Counted from the first letter of the stretch, positions 8,083 through 16,530 are shown. The stretch: DNA of 64,000 nt from Marinobacter panjinensis (GCF_005298175.1 NZ_SZYH01000002.1:558001-622000); one strand, 5' to 3'. Translations and numbers: made by a program. The notes: a model not told the origin generated them from the letters alone.

Positions 8083-9999
8083 ATGTCCACTAAACCTGTC
8101 AAGTCGCCGTCCGGCGGTGATGAACAACAAACGGTGCCCAAAGCCCTGGTCAGTGCGGGGGTATATGGCACCCGCCTGATCACGCGCTCAGTGTTAAGGC
8201 GCCTGAAAGGCGGCCGGCCCAATCCGGTCAGCCTCAAGAGCATGGCGAAACCCTTCGTGCGTTTCACCATAAAATTTGCCACTCAGCCGGATGCGGTCAT
8301 TACTTCCCAGATGCGCCTGGTGCAGAACGCGGCCATCCTCGGTACCGGTGCGGCAATGAGCCTGATCAGCCGGGAGCCGATGCGAGTGACGGCCCCGGAG
8401 CGGGGTGACGGTCGCTTCAAAGACATCGCCTGGACCGATCGCGCTTTTTTCAACTTTATCCAACAGGCTTACCTGATGTCGGATCGCTGGATCATGGACA
8501 CCATTGATGATGTTCGGGGTCTTGATGAGCACGACCGCCATAAAGTCCGCTTCTTTACCAGCCAGGTTACTGCAGCGTTGTCACCCAGCAACTTTGTTCT
8601 GACCAATCCCGAGGTGCTGCGCACGACTGTGGACACCAGGGGTCGCAACCTCGTGCGTGGCCTCGCCAATTTTTTGCGGGATCTTGACGACGCCGATGGC
8701 CAGATGTTCTTCAGAATGTCGGACCCGAAGGCGTTCGAGGTTGGCAGAAACCTGGCCGATACGCCGGGCGATGTCATCTACCAGAATGATCTGATGCAGC
8801 TCATACAGTATCGACCAACGACCGAGACAGTGCATCGTCGGCCGCTTATGGTCGTACCGCCCTGGATCAACAAGTATTACATTCTGGACCTGGGTGCGAA
8901 AAAGTCGTTCATCCGCTACTGGGTCGAGAAGGGCCACACGGTTTTCGTCATTTCCTGGGTAAACCCGGGCAAGGAGCATGCCGACAAGGGCTTCGAGGAC
9001 TACATGCTTGAGGGCCCGGTAGCCGCCCTGGATGCTATCGAGAAAGCCACCGGTGAGCGTGAGGTCAATGCCGTCGGCTACTGTATTGGCGGCACACTGC
9101 TGGGTTGCGCGCTTGCCTGGCTGGCAGCCCGTGGCGACGACCGGGTGAAGAGCGCCACCTTCTTCAACAGCCTGTTGGATTTTTCAGACGTTGGCGATAT
9201 AGAGGTCTTCATTGATGAAGACATGATCAGCAAGATGGAAAAGGCCATGAAGAAGCAGGGCTATCTTGATGGCGTCTCCATGGCCACTGCGTTTAGCATG
9301 CTGCGCGCCAACAGCCTTATCTGGTCCTTCTATATCAATAACTACCTGCTGGGCCGGGAAACACCCCCCTTCGACCTGTTGCACTGGAACACAGACTGCA
9401 CCCGGCTGCCCGGTGCCATGCACAGTTTCTACCTGCGCAACATGTACCTTGAGAACCGCCTGGGCGAGCCCGGTGGCATCACCCTTGCCGGAACGCCGAT
9501 TGACCTCTCGCAGGTGAAGGTGCCCGCCTACTTTGCCTCAGCTATTGAGGATCACATTGCCCTCTGGAAGTCCTGCTACAAAGGATCACGCTATCTGGGT
9601 GGGCCGGTTCGCTTTGTGCTGGGTGGCTCTGGCCATATTGCCGGAATTATCAACCCGCCTTACCAGAACAAATACGGTTATCGGATAAACGAGAACACCG
9701 ACCTGTCACCGGATGAGTGGCTCTCCGGAGCGGAGGAATTCGAAGGCTCCTGGTGGCCGGACTGGGTCAAGTGGGCAGAGCAGTTCAGTGGCGGTGAAGT
9801 GCCGGCGAGAATCCCGGGCGACGGAGAGCTACCTGTTATCGAGCCTGCGCCCGGCTCCTATGTGCGCAATGAGCCGGCTCCGGAGGCACCCAAACCACGC
9901 AAACGCAAAACCACCGCCGCCGAGCGCACAACCGGCAAGCCGGCAGAGGGCAAATCCCCCCAGCGCCAGAGAAGCCGAAAACCCGCCAAAACGGGTTGA
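8083..9999 (+). CDS. phaC: Class I polyhydroxyalkanoate synthase PhaC with a basic C-terminal tail
   Basis: PhaC polymerises (R)-3-hydroxyacyl-CoA into PHA on granule surfaces. The lipase-like box GYCIGG carries Cys334, with Asp490 (IEDH) and His518 (GSGH) as the remaining triad members. The N-terminal region contains the class I PhaC_N segment. ATG 8083 is chosen because GAGGGA lies eight bases upstream. The last roughly 55 of 638 residues are rich in Pro, Lys, Arg and Ala (PKPRKRKTTAAERTTGK and on), unlike the usual PhaC end. No phaA or phaB is visible next to it. Confidence 0.93.
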   Translation: MSTKPVKSPSGGDEQQTVPKALVSAGVYGTRLITRSVLRRLKGGRPNPVSLKSMAKPFVRFTIKFATQPDAVITSQMRLVQNAAILGTGAAMSLISREPMRVTAPERGDGRFKDIAWTDRAFFNFIQQAYLMSDRWIMDTIDDVRGLDEHDRHKVRFFTSQVTAALSPSNFVLTNPEVLRTTVDTRGRNLVRGLANFLRDLDDADGQMFFRMSDPKAFEVGRNLADTPGDVIYQNDLMQLIQYRPTTETVHRRPLMVVPPWINKYYILDLGAKKSFIRYWVEKGHTVFVISWVNPGKEHADKGFEDYMLEGPVAALDAIEKATGEREVNAVGYCIGGTLLGCALAWLAARGDDRVKSATFFNSLLDFSDVGDIEVFIDEDMISKMEKAMKKQGYLDGVSMATAFSMLRANSLIWSFYINNYLLGRETPPFDLLHWNTDCTRLPGAMHSFYLRNMYLENRLGEPGGITLAGTPIDLSQVKVPAYFASAIEDHIALWKSCYKGSRYLGGPVRFVLGGSGHIAGIINPPYQNKYGYRINENTDLSPDEWLSGAEEFEGSWWPDWVKWAEQFSGGEVPARIPGDGELPVIEPAPGSYVRNEPAPEAPKPRKRKTTAAERTTGKPAEGKSPQRQRSRKPAKTG

Positions 10000-10010
10000 C
10001 CCGCTGCCTG

Positions 10011-10038
10011 TTGCCATCCAGAATACTGTACATATAAA
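10011..10038 (+). promoter_or_regulatory. Promoter of the HExxH-SbcD-SbcC-like operon
   Basis: TTGCCA (10011-10016), a 16-base spacer and TATAAA (10033-10038) form a plausible sigma-70 promoter about 50 bases upstream of the first gene. The -10 lies inside the LexA box described next, so repressor and RNA polymerase should compete. Confidence 0.65.
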
Positions 10039-10043
10039 CAGTA
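10024..10043 (+). promoter_or_regulatory. LexA (SOS) box
   Basis: The 20-base sequence TACTGTACATATAAACAGTA has the gammaproteobacterial LexA pattern CTGT-N8-ACAG with an AT-rich centre and matching TA/TA flanks. It covers the -10 of the promoter ahead of the three-gene operon. This predicts induction after DNA damage. Confidence 0.85.
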
Positions 10044-10089
10044 TTCCGGGTGGCCGGTGTTTGCAGGCGCTCAAGCGGGGAGAATGGTC

Positions 10090-10839
10090 ATGGCAGGGCA
10101 AAGCCCGGTTTCGTTTGTCACGGTAAGGCGCCAGTTCGAGTTCCGCAGCATCGAAGTTGGTCGCTGGGTAACTCCGCAGGAACGGGACAGGGCAGCAGGC
10201 CGGTTTTACCAGGCGCTGTGTGACCTGATGACGATCCTTCGGGGCCCGGAAACCCTGATTTCACTGCGCAGTACCCTGGGGCTGCAATACGGCATTGGCG
10301 GCCGGCCGGGGGTAGCGGCCCACTATATCCCCGCAACCCGACAACTGGCCCTGGCCAAGAACGCGGGCGCGGGCAGCCTCGCCCACGAGTGGTTCCACGC
10401 CTTTGATCATTACATGGGGAACAAGGCGTTCCGAAAACTGGAGCAGCACGGTTTTGCCTCCAGCGCCTGGCTGAGCAGTGCGAACCAGAAAGACCACCCG
10501 CTGAATGAACGCTTGAGTGTCTGCTTCCAGGCCATCCTCCTCAACGAAGACGGCACCGCACCCAGCCCACTGTTCCGTGCATCACAAAAGGCGGATGCAG
10601 GGCTGAAAGTCCTTTACTACGCCAGGCCGGAAGAGCTTTGCGCCCGTGCCTTTGAAGCTTTTGTGGAAGGTTGCGCGCCCCGAAACAGCTTCCTGGTACG
10701 GGGTACGGTGTATTCCGACGAGGCAAAAGCGGGCCTGTATCCGGAAGGTGCCCAGCGACAGCGGATCAACGATGCTTTCAGGCACTATTTTGAAGCACTG
10801 GGCGCTGCGTTGTTTCGGGAACAGGCCAAAGCCGGCTAA
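10090..10839 (+). CDS. CLCA_X-type protein with a zincin-like HEWFH motif
   Basis: The 249-residue product resembles a small bacterial family I know as CLCA_X. Its most telling segment is SLAHEWFHAFDHY, an HExxH zinc-peptidase motif followed by a third His. Nearby conserved segments are LALAKNAGAG, ELCARAFEAFVE (possible third-ligand helix) and GIYP-like GLYPEG. No signal peptide or membrane segment is seen, so it is probably cytoplasmic. ATG 10090 is chosen because GGGGAG ends seven bases upstream. It is the first gene behind the LexA box and 38 bases from the SbcD-like gene. Peptidase activity is inference; substrate unknown. Confidence 0.75.
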   Translation: MAGQSPVSFVTVRRQFEFRSIEVGRWVTPQERDRAAGRFYQALCDLMTILRGPETLISLRSTLGLQYGIGGRPGVAAHYIPATRQLALAKNAGAGSLAHEWFHAFDHYMGNKAFRKLEQHGFASSAWLSSANQKDHPLNERLSVCFQAILLNEDGTAPSPLFRASQKADAGLKVLYYARPEELCARAFEAFVEGCAPRNSFLVRGTVYSDEAKAGLYPEGAQRQRINDAFRHYFEALGAALFREQAKAG

Positions 10840-10877
10840 ACTTGCCCACGATTTCGAAATGATCCGGGGAAGGTTGC

Positions 10878-11999
10878 ATGCCAAAGTTTTTACACACGGC
10901 AGACTGGCAAATGGGGCGGGCGTTCAGCCGCTTCGAAACAGAAGACGGTGCCGCTCTGGTTGAGGCCCGCTTTGAGGCCATTGAAAAACTCGCACGGCTG
11001 GCCAACGAGCACCAGTGCGATGCGGTGCTGGTGGCCGGGGATGTCTTTGATGCCCAGACTGTCGCCGACCGGACCATTCGCCGCGTGTTCAATGCCACCA
11101 GAGCATTCACCGGCCCGTGGGTAATGCTGCCGGGCAACCATGATGCCGCGCTGGCGGAAAGCGTGTGGACCCGGGCCAGGCGCCTGGACGCGGTGCCTGA
11201 CAATGTCCATCTTGCCCTGGAGCCGGGCGTGATCAACCTGGAGCCACAGGGCCTCGCGCTCCTCTGCGCCCCTTTGACGCAGCGCAATACCTACAGTGAC
11301 CTTACCGAAGCCTTCAATAACTGTGAAACCCCGGAAGGTCTGGCCCGGGTTGGTCTGGCCCACGGCAGCGTGCAGGGACTGCTGCCCGACGAGATCGACT
11401 CCACCAATCCCATATTACCGAACCGTGCAGATACCGCCCGCCTGGACTACCTCGCCCTTGGCGACTGGCACGGCGCCAAACAGATGGATGAACGTACCTG
11501 GTATAGCGGCACACCGGAGCCGGAACGGTTCCGCAACAACGGTGCTGGTTACGCCCTGATCGTCAATGTGCCGGGGCCGGGTGAATCGCCAACCGTCACC
11601 CCCATTGAAACCGCGCGCTACCAGTGGCACCAGTGGCGGGAAACCCTGACCGTTGAATCGGATCTGGACCAGCTGCTGGACAGGCTACAGGCCTTGCCCG
11701 AGCCCTCCGTGGTGGATCTTCGCCTGGAAGGCTCGGTGACCCTGGCCGGTGAAGAAAAACTGATCAATGCGCTGTCCGTGGCCGAGGCCAGATTCCGCAG
11801 CATCCAGTGTGATCGCAGCGGACTACAGCTCGAGCCCACCGATGACGATATTGCCGCCCTGAAGGCGGATGGCTACGTAGGAGAGGTGATCGAACATCTC
11901 CGAATCCGACAGCAGGATGACGATGCCGAAGTCGCGCGGGATGCACTCGCGATTCTGGCAGGCTTGCTGAAAGACCGGAAACAGGAGGCCAGCGAATGA
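10878..11999 (+). CDS. Mre11/SbcD-like DNA repair metallophosphoesterase
   Basis: This is a calcineurin-fold phosphoesterase of the Mre11/SbcD/YhaO group, which cuts DNA ends together with a Rad50-like ATPase. Visible motifs in order are HTADWQMG (residues 6-13), AGDVFD, PGNHDA, LAHGSV and LGDWHGA, the metal-binding set. In the first motif a Gln replaces the His of the usual DxH, a change I recall as common in this subfamily. The C-terminal part carries capping and ATPase-docking regions. At 373 residues it is of normal size. The stop overlaps the next start (ATGA), so a stoichiometric complex is likely. Confidence 0.88.
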   Translation: MPKFLHTADWQMGRAFSRFETEDGAALVEARFEAIEKLARLANEHQCDAVLVAGDVFDAQTVADRTIRRVFNATRAFTGPWVMLPGNHDAALAESVWTRARRLDAVPDNVHLALEPGVINLEPQGLALLCAPLTQRNTYSDLTEAFNNCETPEGLARVGLAHGSVQGLLPDEIDSTNPILPNRADTARLDYLALGDWHGAKQMDERTWYSGTPEPERFRNNGAGYALIVNVPGPGESPTVTPIETARYQWHQWRETLTVESDLDQLLDRLQALPEPSVVDLRLEGSVTLAGEEKLINALSVAEARFRSIQCDRSGLQLEPTDDDIAALKADGYVGEVIEHLRIRQQDDDAEVARDALAILAGLLKDRKQEASE

Positions 12000-14653
12000 A
12001 ACTCCGTCGCCTGCAGGTGGAGCAGCTTCGCCAGTTCCGGCAACCGTTTGTCCTGGACGACCTGCAGCCGGGGCTTAACCTGATCCACGGCCCCAACGAG
12101 TCGGGCAAGAGCACGCTGGTGCGAGCGATTCGTGCGGCCTTCTTCGAACGTTATCGCACCAGTTCCGTTGATGACCTTCGCCCCTGGGGTGATTCTGCTG
12201 CCGCCCCGACCATCACGCTGGACTTCGACGCCCAGCAGAAATCCTGGCACCTGGTAAAAAGCTTTCTCCAGCGCAAACGCTGCGACCTCAAGATCGACTC
12301 GGACAGCTACAGCGAAGACGAGGCCGAGGAAAAACTCGCCGAACTCCTGGGCTTCCAGTTCTCCGCCAAAGGCGTCAGCAAGCCCGAGCACTGGGGTGTG
12401 CCCGGGTTGCTGTGGGTCGAGCAGGGCACCGGCCAGAATATCGAGCAGGCGGTAGAGCATGCCGGCGACCACCTCAAATCCGCGCTCAATTCCCTGGTGG
12501 GCGAAGTGGCCAGCACCGGTGGCGACGAGCTGATCGAACAGGTCAAAGCCCGCTGGAGTGACCTGTTTACCCCCACCGGCAAACCCCGTGGCGATTACCA
12601 GAAGTTGGAGAAAGAGCGGGAAGAACACCAGCAGGAAATCGACGAACTGCAGGCCCGCATCCAGAAATACCAGGAGCAGGTAGACCGGCTGGGCAAGCTC
12701 ACCCAGGACTACGAGCGCACCCAGCACGAACGCCCCTGGGAAGAGGCCGAGCGGCAGCTTGAACAGGCGAAGGAACGCTACCGGCAAGTCGAGAAGCTGG
12801 AACAACAACAGGCCCGGGAAAAAGAAACCCTGACCCACCTGCAGAACAACCAGCAACTGTTACGGCAGAACCAGGAACAGCTGCAGAGCCTGAACAAAAA
12901 ACTGGACGTTCGCAAAACAGAGCTGGACAAAGCCCAGCGGGAACTGGAACAGGCCGAGGCGCGCACCCCCTCCATTGCGGGCAAGGTCCAGGAGGCAAAA
13001 GCCGCCTACGAGGCCGCCGCAAAACAGGTCGACCAGGCCCGTCTTCAGGAAACCCGCTCCCGTCTGGAGCAGGACATTCGCCGGCTGGAACAGCATAACC
13101 ACACGCTGACTCAGAACCTGGACAAAGCCCGGCAATATCAGCAGGAACTGGAGCAGGCGAGGGAGCAGTCCCGACAGAACCAGATTAATGCCAAGGCAGT
13201 GAAAGCCCTCAAAAACACCGAGCATCAACTGAAAGAAGAAAACATCCGCTCGCAAACCATCGCCACCCGATTAACCTGGCAGCTGGAGCCGGGCGTGAGA
13301 CTGGCGCTGAATGAGGAACTCCTGGAAGGGCAGGGTGAGCGACAACTGCTCGAAGAATCCAGCCTGGTAGTGCCGGGTGTGGGAACGCTGGGAATTACCC
13401 CCGGCGGCGAGGACCTCGCCAGTACCCAACGCAAGCTTTCCACGCTGGGACAGGGCCTGGCCGAACAGATGAAAACCCTGGGGGTGGACTCCGTCCAGCA
13501 GGCAGAGCATCGCGTGGTCGCTTACGAAGCCGCCGAAAGAACACTGCAACATACCCGCGAACTGCTCAAATCCGTTGCACCTGTGGGTATCGAACAGTTG
13601 CTGGCGGACCAGAAAGAAACACAATCCCAACTGCAAAAAGCAAAAACCGAACTGGAGAACAGCCCTGTGCCAGAACCCGGCCAGCAGCTCCAGGTAACCG
13701 ATGTTGCTTCTGCAGAAGCCGGGCGCGCCCAGGCCGAAACCCGGTTGGCCGAAGCAGAGGCCGAGGAACGCAAGCACCAGACAGAGCTCCTGACCCGCCG
13801 CCAGACCCGCGACAACGCGAAATCTGAGTGGCAGCAACTTCAGGACGAAGTGCAGAATCCGGAACACCAGAAGCAGCTGCAGAAGCTCTCAAAAGAACTA
13901 GCTGAAATCGAAGACAAACGGGCCCGCCTGGAAACAACCCTGCAGGCCCGTGAGCAGGAAATACAGCAAGCCCGCCCGGCTATCCTGCGCCAGGACATTG
14001 AACGGTATCAGCGCAGCATCAGCACCCTGCGCCAGACCCAGGAAGAACGGCAGCGGGAACTGAGGGATATACAGGTCAGGCTGGAAGCCTGGGGCGCTGA
14101 AGGCCTGGAAGAGCAACGCAACGACAAAGTGGCCGAGCTCGAGCAGTGCAACCGCCGCTACCAGGAACTGGATCGCCGCGCCCGGGCGCTGGATCTGCTG
14201 CTTATCCTGCTGACTGAAAAACGTCAGGCTCTGACTCGCCGCCTGCAGGCACCCCTGCAGAAACACCTGGACCACTACCTGTCACTACTGTTCCCGCAAG
14301 CCACCCTGGAAGTGGACGAACACCTGCGCCCGGGCACGTTCACCCGGGGAACCGAACTGGGACAGATCGCCGAGCTGAGCTTCGGCGCCCGCGAACAGAT
14401 GGGCCTGATCAGCCGCCTGGCCTATGCAGACCTGCTGCGCGAAGCCGGCAGGCCGACCCTGGTAATACTGGATGACACCCTGGTACACAGCGACACAGAC
14501 CGCCTGGACGATATGAAACGCATCCTGTTCGACGCGGCCAACCGCCACCAGATACTGCTGTTTACCTGCCATCCGGAGAAGTGGAGTGATCTGGGTGTGC
14601 CGCCTAGGGATATTCAGGCGATGAAGGAGCAGGGTTCTGCTAACCTGGTGTGA
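11996..14653 (+). CDS. Rad50/SbcC-like SMC ATPase without a zinc hook
   Basis: An ABC-type ATPase with Walker A GPNESGKST near residue 33, long coiled coils rich in Gln, Glu, Arg and Leu (roughly 195-400 and 500-740), and C-terminal signature SFGAREQMGL plus Walker B LVILDD. It should pair with the preceding nuclease to process DNA ends. A short beta-rich stretch at about 420-470 (QLEPGVRLALNEELL, VVPGVGTLGITPGGEDL) interrupts the coil where Rad50/SbcC have a CxxC zinc hook; no CxxC exists anywhere in the 885 residues. This resembles the YhaN type more than E. coli SbcC. Confidence 0.88.
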   Translation: MKLRRLQVEQLRQFRQPFVLDDLQPGLNLIHGPNESGKSTLVRAIRAAFFERYRTSSVDDLRPWGDSAAAPTITLDFDAQQKSWHLVKSFLQRKRCDLKIDSDSYSEDEAEEKLAELLGFQFSAKGVSKPEHWGVPGLLWVEQGTGQNIEQAVEHAGDHLKSALNSLVGEVASTGGDELIEQVKARWSDLFTPTGKPRGDYQKLEKEREEHQQEIDELQARIQKYQEQVDRLGKLTQDYERTQHERPWEEAERQLEQAKERYRQVEKLEQQQAREKETLTHLQNNQQLLRQNQEQLQSLNKKLDVRKTELDKAQRELEQAEARTPSIAGKVQEAKAAYEAAAKQVDQARLQETRSRLEQDIRRLEQHNHTLTQNLDKARQYQQELEQAREQSRQNQINAKAVKALKNTEHQLKEENIRSQTIATRLTWQLEPGVRLALNEELLEGQGERQLLEESSLVVPGVGTLGITPGGEDLASTQRKLSTLGQGLAEQMKTLGVDSVQQAEHRVVAYEAAERTLQHTRELLKSVAPVGIEQLLADQKETQSQLQKAKTELENSPVPEPGQQLQVTDVASAEAGRAQAETRLAEAEAEERKHQTELLTRRQTRDNAKSEWQQLQDEVQNPEHQKQLQKLSKELAEIEDKRARLETTLQAREQEIQQARPAILRQDIERYQRSISTLRQTQEERQRELRDIQVRLEAWGAEGLEEQRNDKVAELEQCNRRYQELDRRARALDLLLILLTEKRQALTRRLQAPLQKHLDHYLSLLFPQATLEVDEHLRPGTFTRGTELGQIAELSFGAREQMGLISRLAYADLLREAGRPTLVILDDTLVHSDTDRLDDMKRILFDAANRHQILLFTCHPEKWSDLGVPPRDIQAMKEQGSANLV

Positions 14654-14874
14654 CGCATCAGACCAAGGTGCAATGCCTTCAAATGCATTGGCTTGAAAGT
14701 CGTTACCAGCTGGATGGCTACAATATTGGTACGAACTGTGGAACCGCGGCAGCGCGGACGGTCTTGCATATGCATTGTCATTTGATTCCGAGGTATCAGG
14801 GCGACCAGAAAGATCCTCGTGGTGGTGTGCGATGGGTACTCCTGGAGAAAGCGGATTACTGGAGTGGCCGGTGA
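14650..14874 (+). pseudogene. 3' fragment of a HIT-family hydrolase gene
   Basis: The frame encodes DGYNIGTNCGTAAARTV, then the histidine triad HMHCHLIPRYQGD, then DPRGGVRWVLLEKADYW, which together match the C-terminal half of bacterial HIT nucleotide hydrolases of about 140 residues. Only about 74 residues remain and the N-terminal half is absent. The first codon (GTG 14650) overlaps the stop of the SMC-like gene, so the fragment abuts the operon end. The triad itself is intact, but without the N-terminal strands I call it a remnant rather than a working gene. Confidence 0.65.
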
Positions 14875-15008
14875 ACTTGCTTGATTATAAAAAGCGCTTT
14901 GCAACGCTTCGGGTGATCAGGGGTGGCGCTGTTGGTGGCAGAATCAGATCCAGCAAACAAAGACACCATGATCCGCCTGATAATGAATATGCTGGTCGAG
15001 GAGGGCGA
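14875..15008. other. Gene-poor stretch after the HIT fragment
   Basis: No complete gene is seen. A 29-codon frame from GTG 14923 to TGA 15012 (containing LLVAESDPANKDTMIRLI) overlaps the next start as GTGA, and another frame reads LLDYKKRFATLRVIRG. Both look like scraps of a decayed gene, but I cannot identify the source. Confidence 0.35.
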
Positions 15009-15413
15009 GTGAGTCTTAATCGTGTAGGCGTCTATGGCACTCTCAAGAAAGGTTATTCAAACCACCATTTTCTGACCAAAGCCCACTTTGTCGGATGCTG
15101 CAGGTTGAAGCAGATCATCCTCTATGACATCGGGCCTTTTCCTGGTGCCAAGCTGCGCCCCAGTTATGGGGTTGATGTTGAAGTCTACGACGTCACCAAT
15201 GAGATATTTGCCAGGCTGGATGAGCTTGAAGGCCATAAACCGCGGGCGCCCAGGTCTGGCGAGTATGACCGTCGTCAGCTTGAAACGCCTTTCGGGCCCG
15301 TGTGGATCTATATATACAATCCGGATGTTTCCGGTTTGCCGGAGATCCGAAGAGGTGGCTGGCCTGATGGATCCACTTCGCTGAGGCGAGGGGCCCTTCG
15401 ATGGCGTTCCTGA
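15009..15413 (+). CDS. Gamma-glutamylcyclotransferase-like (AIG2/YtfP) protein
   Basis: The product carries GVYGTLKKGYSNHHFL near its start, the glycine-rich loop of the GGCT fold, and ARLDELEGH, whose first Glu after Asp is the usual catalytic acid. PVWIYIYN is a typical late strand. Family members cyclise gamma-glutamyl peptides or amines. I choose GTG 15009 because GGAGG lies just upstream and the fold begins a few residues later. The longer frame to 14775 has no family-like sequence. The 134-residue length is slightly long, and the last 20 residues (Arg-rich) may be read-through past the original end. It lies in a decayed patch. Confidence 0.7.
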   Translation: MSLNRVGVYGTLKKGYSNHHFLTKAHFVGCCRLKQIILYDIGPFPGAKLRPSYGVDVEVYDVTNEIFARLDELEGHKPRAPRSGEYDRRQLETPFGPVWIYIYNPDVSGLPEIRRGGWPDGSTSLRRGALRWRS

Positions 15414-15475
15414 ACAAAAGAAAGCAAGAGCTGCAGGCTGCCCAGGAAAAGCTCAAGGCAGACGAGTACCGGTGA
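15401..15475 (+). CDS. Possible 24-residue peptide
   Basis: ATG 15401 to TGA 15475 encodes a short, charged helical peptide (MAFLNKRKQELQAAQEKLKA and four more residues). It overlaps the end of the GGCT-like gene. It may be a real small gene or the start of a lost one; there is no clear ribosome binding site. Confidence 0.2.
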   Translation: MAFLNKRKQELQAAQEKLKADEYR

Positions 15476-15534
15476 TGGAGCTGGACACGGGTTGTCGTGC
15501 TTGTAAGCAGCCTCGTGGCGTAGTGATCCGCGGT

Positions 15535-16464
15535 TCACCGGTCCTTTGACCGCAGCCGCGACAGCTTCTCACGGGACTGAGCCTTTAGTCGTTGCAATCC
15601 TTTCCTGGTCGTATTCAGCCCTGAACCCAGCCCGTTAAGCGTGAATCTACCATAACGGGATACTTGCTCCACGCCGGCCCTGGCTGACTCTGAGAGAGTC
15701 GTGGTGATGGAATTGATCTCTTCAAATATGGCTTCCACCTTTTCGGCCGCCATTTCTTCGCGTTTATCCAGATAGCCGTCTGCTTCTGCGATGCCATTCA
15801 GGAAGGTGATGATCTCTCTCGACATAGAGCGATAATTGCAATCCGGGTTGGCTTTCTTGAAGCGGGCCAGTTGTTCAGTGATCTCTTCTATCGAGTGTTG
15901 ATCGGACTGCTCTTCTATCAGCTTCAGGCCTTGTTGAACGAAGAGCGGGTCATACCCCCATTCCTCTACGAAATAGCGTGTGATGAAGTCACGCTCTTGC
16001 TGGACGAACTCGCCATCAATCTCGGCAAGCTTTACCCCAAGCGTCGCGATCATGTCGAAGAGCCCAGTTGCCAGAACATCCATCGGCGTATTGATGTAGT
16101 CGGGGATCTGTTTTACGCGGTCAGAGGAGCCTCTTACAAACCGCTTGCCGATGATCAGGCTCAGGCCTGCGCCGGCTACCCCTGCGCCGATCGCCCAGCC
16201 TACCGGGGTGACGGCGGTTCCGATGCCCAGTGCGCCGAGAAACCCTGAAGGCGCGAAAAACGTGGACGCGACCAGGGATGATTTTGCGAAGATGAACCCG
16301 GTGGCCGCTCCGTTCGCGGCATCAACGCTATCCAGGAGGTATTTCTTCAGGCGCAGGGAGGAATAGGCCTGGTCACCGATGTCGAGTTTCAGCTTGAACC
16401 GCAAGGGGTCGCGTACAACGGTCTCGACATCCTGCATCCCGTCGCTGGGTTCGAATTGAGCCAT
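15535..16464 (-). CDS. TerB-like domain membrane-associated protein
   Basis: The 309-residue product has a Gly/Ala-rich hydrophobic stretch near residues 65-110 (FLGALGIGTAVTPVGWAIGA), probably one or two membrane segments. A helical region follows with two acidic motifs, AEIDGEFVQQERDFI and AEADGYLDKREE, that look like TerB-type metal-binding helices. The role of TerB-like domains is poorly defined; many relate to tellurite resistance or membrane stress. ATG 16464 is preceded by AAGGAAC; the frame extends to a GTG at 16485 inside the hairpin upstream. Function here is not known. Confidence 0.65.
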   Translation of the reverse strand: MAQFEPSDGMQDVETVVRDPLRFKLKLDIGDQAYSSLRLKKYLLDSVDAANGAATGFIFAKSSLVASTFFAPSGFLGALGIGTAVTPVGWAIGAGVAGAGLSLIIGKRFVRGSSDRVKQIPDYINTPMDVLATGLFDMIATLGVKLAEIDGEFVQQERDFITRYFVEEWGYDPLFVQQGLKLIEEQSDQHSIEEITEQLARFKKANPDCNYRSMSREIITFLNGIAEADGYLDKREEMAAEKVEAIFEEINSITTTLSESARAGVEQVSRYGRFTLNGLGSGLNTTRKGLQRLKAQSREKLSRLRSKDR

Positions 16465-16483
16465 ATTCCTTGTTCCTTCACGC

Positions 16484-16517
16484 AAAAAGGCAGATCCGGG
16501 ATTATGATCTGCCTTTT
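16484..16517 (-). terminator. Hairpin terminator after the DUF2892 gene
   Basis: AAAAGGCAGATC (16485-16496) pairs perfectly with GATCTGCCTTTT (16506-16517) across a nine-base loop; read on the - strand it ends in a run of T at 16488-16484. It lies 13 bases after the DUF2892 gene and directly upstream of the Shine-Dalgarno of the TerB-like gene, so it could also attenuate that gene. Confidence 0.7.
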
Positions 16518-16530
16518 GTCGTTCGGATGT

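Noticed and set aside
14775..15008. N-terminal extension of the GGCT-like gene
   Set aside because: No family similarity; the fold and a ribosome binding site begin at 15009.
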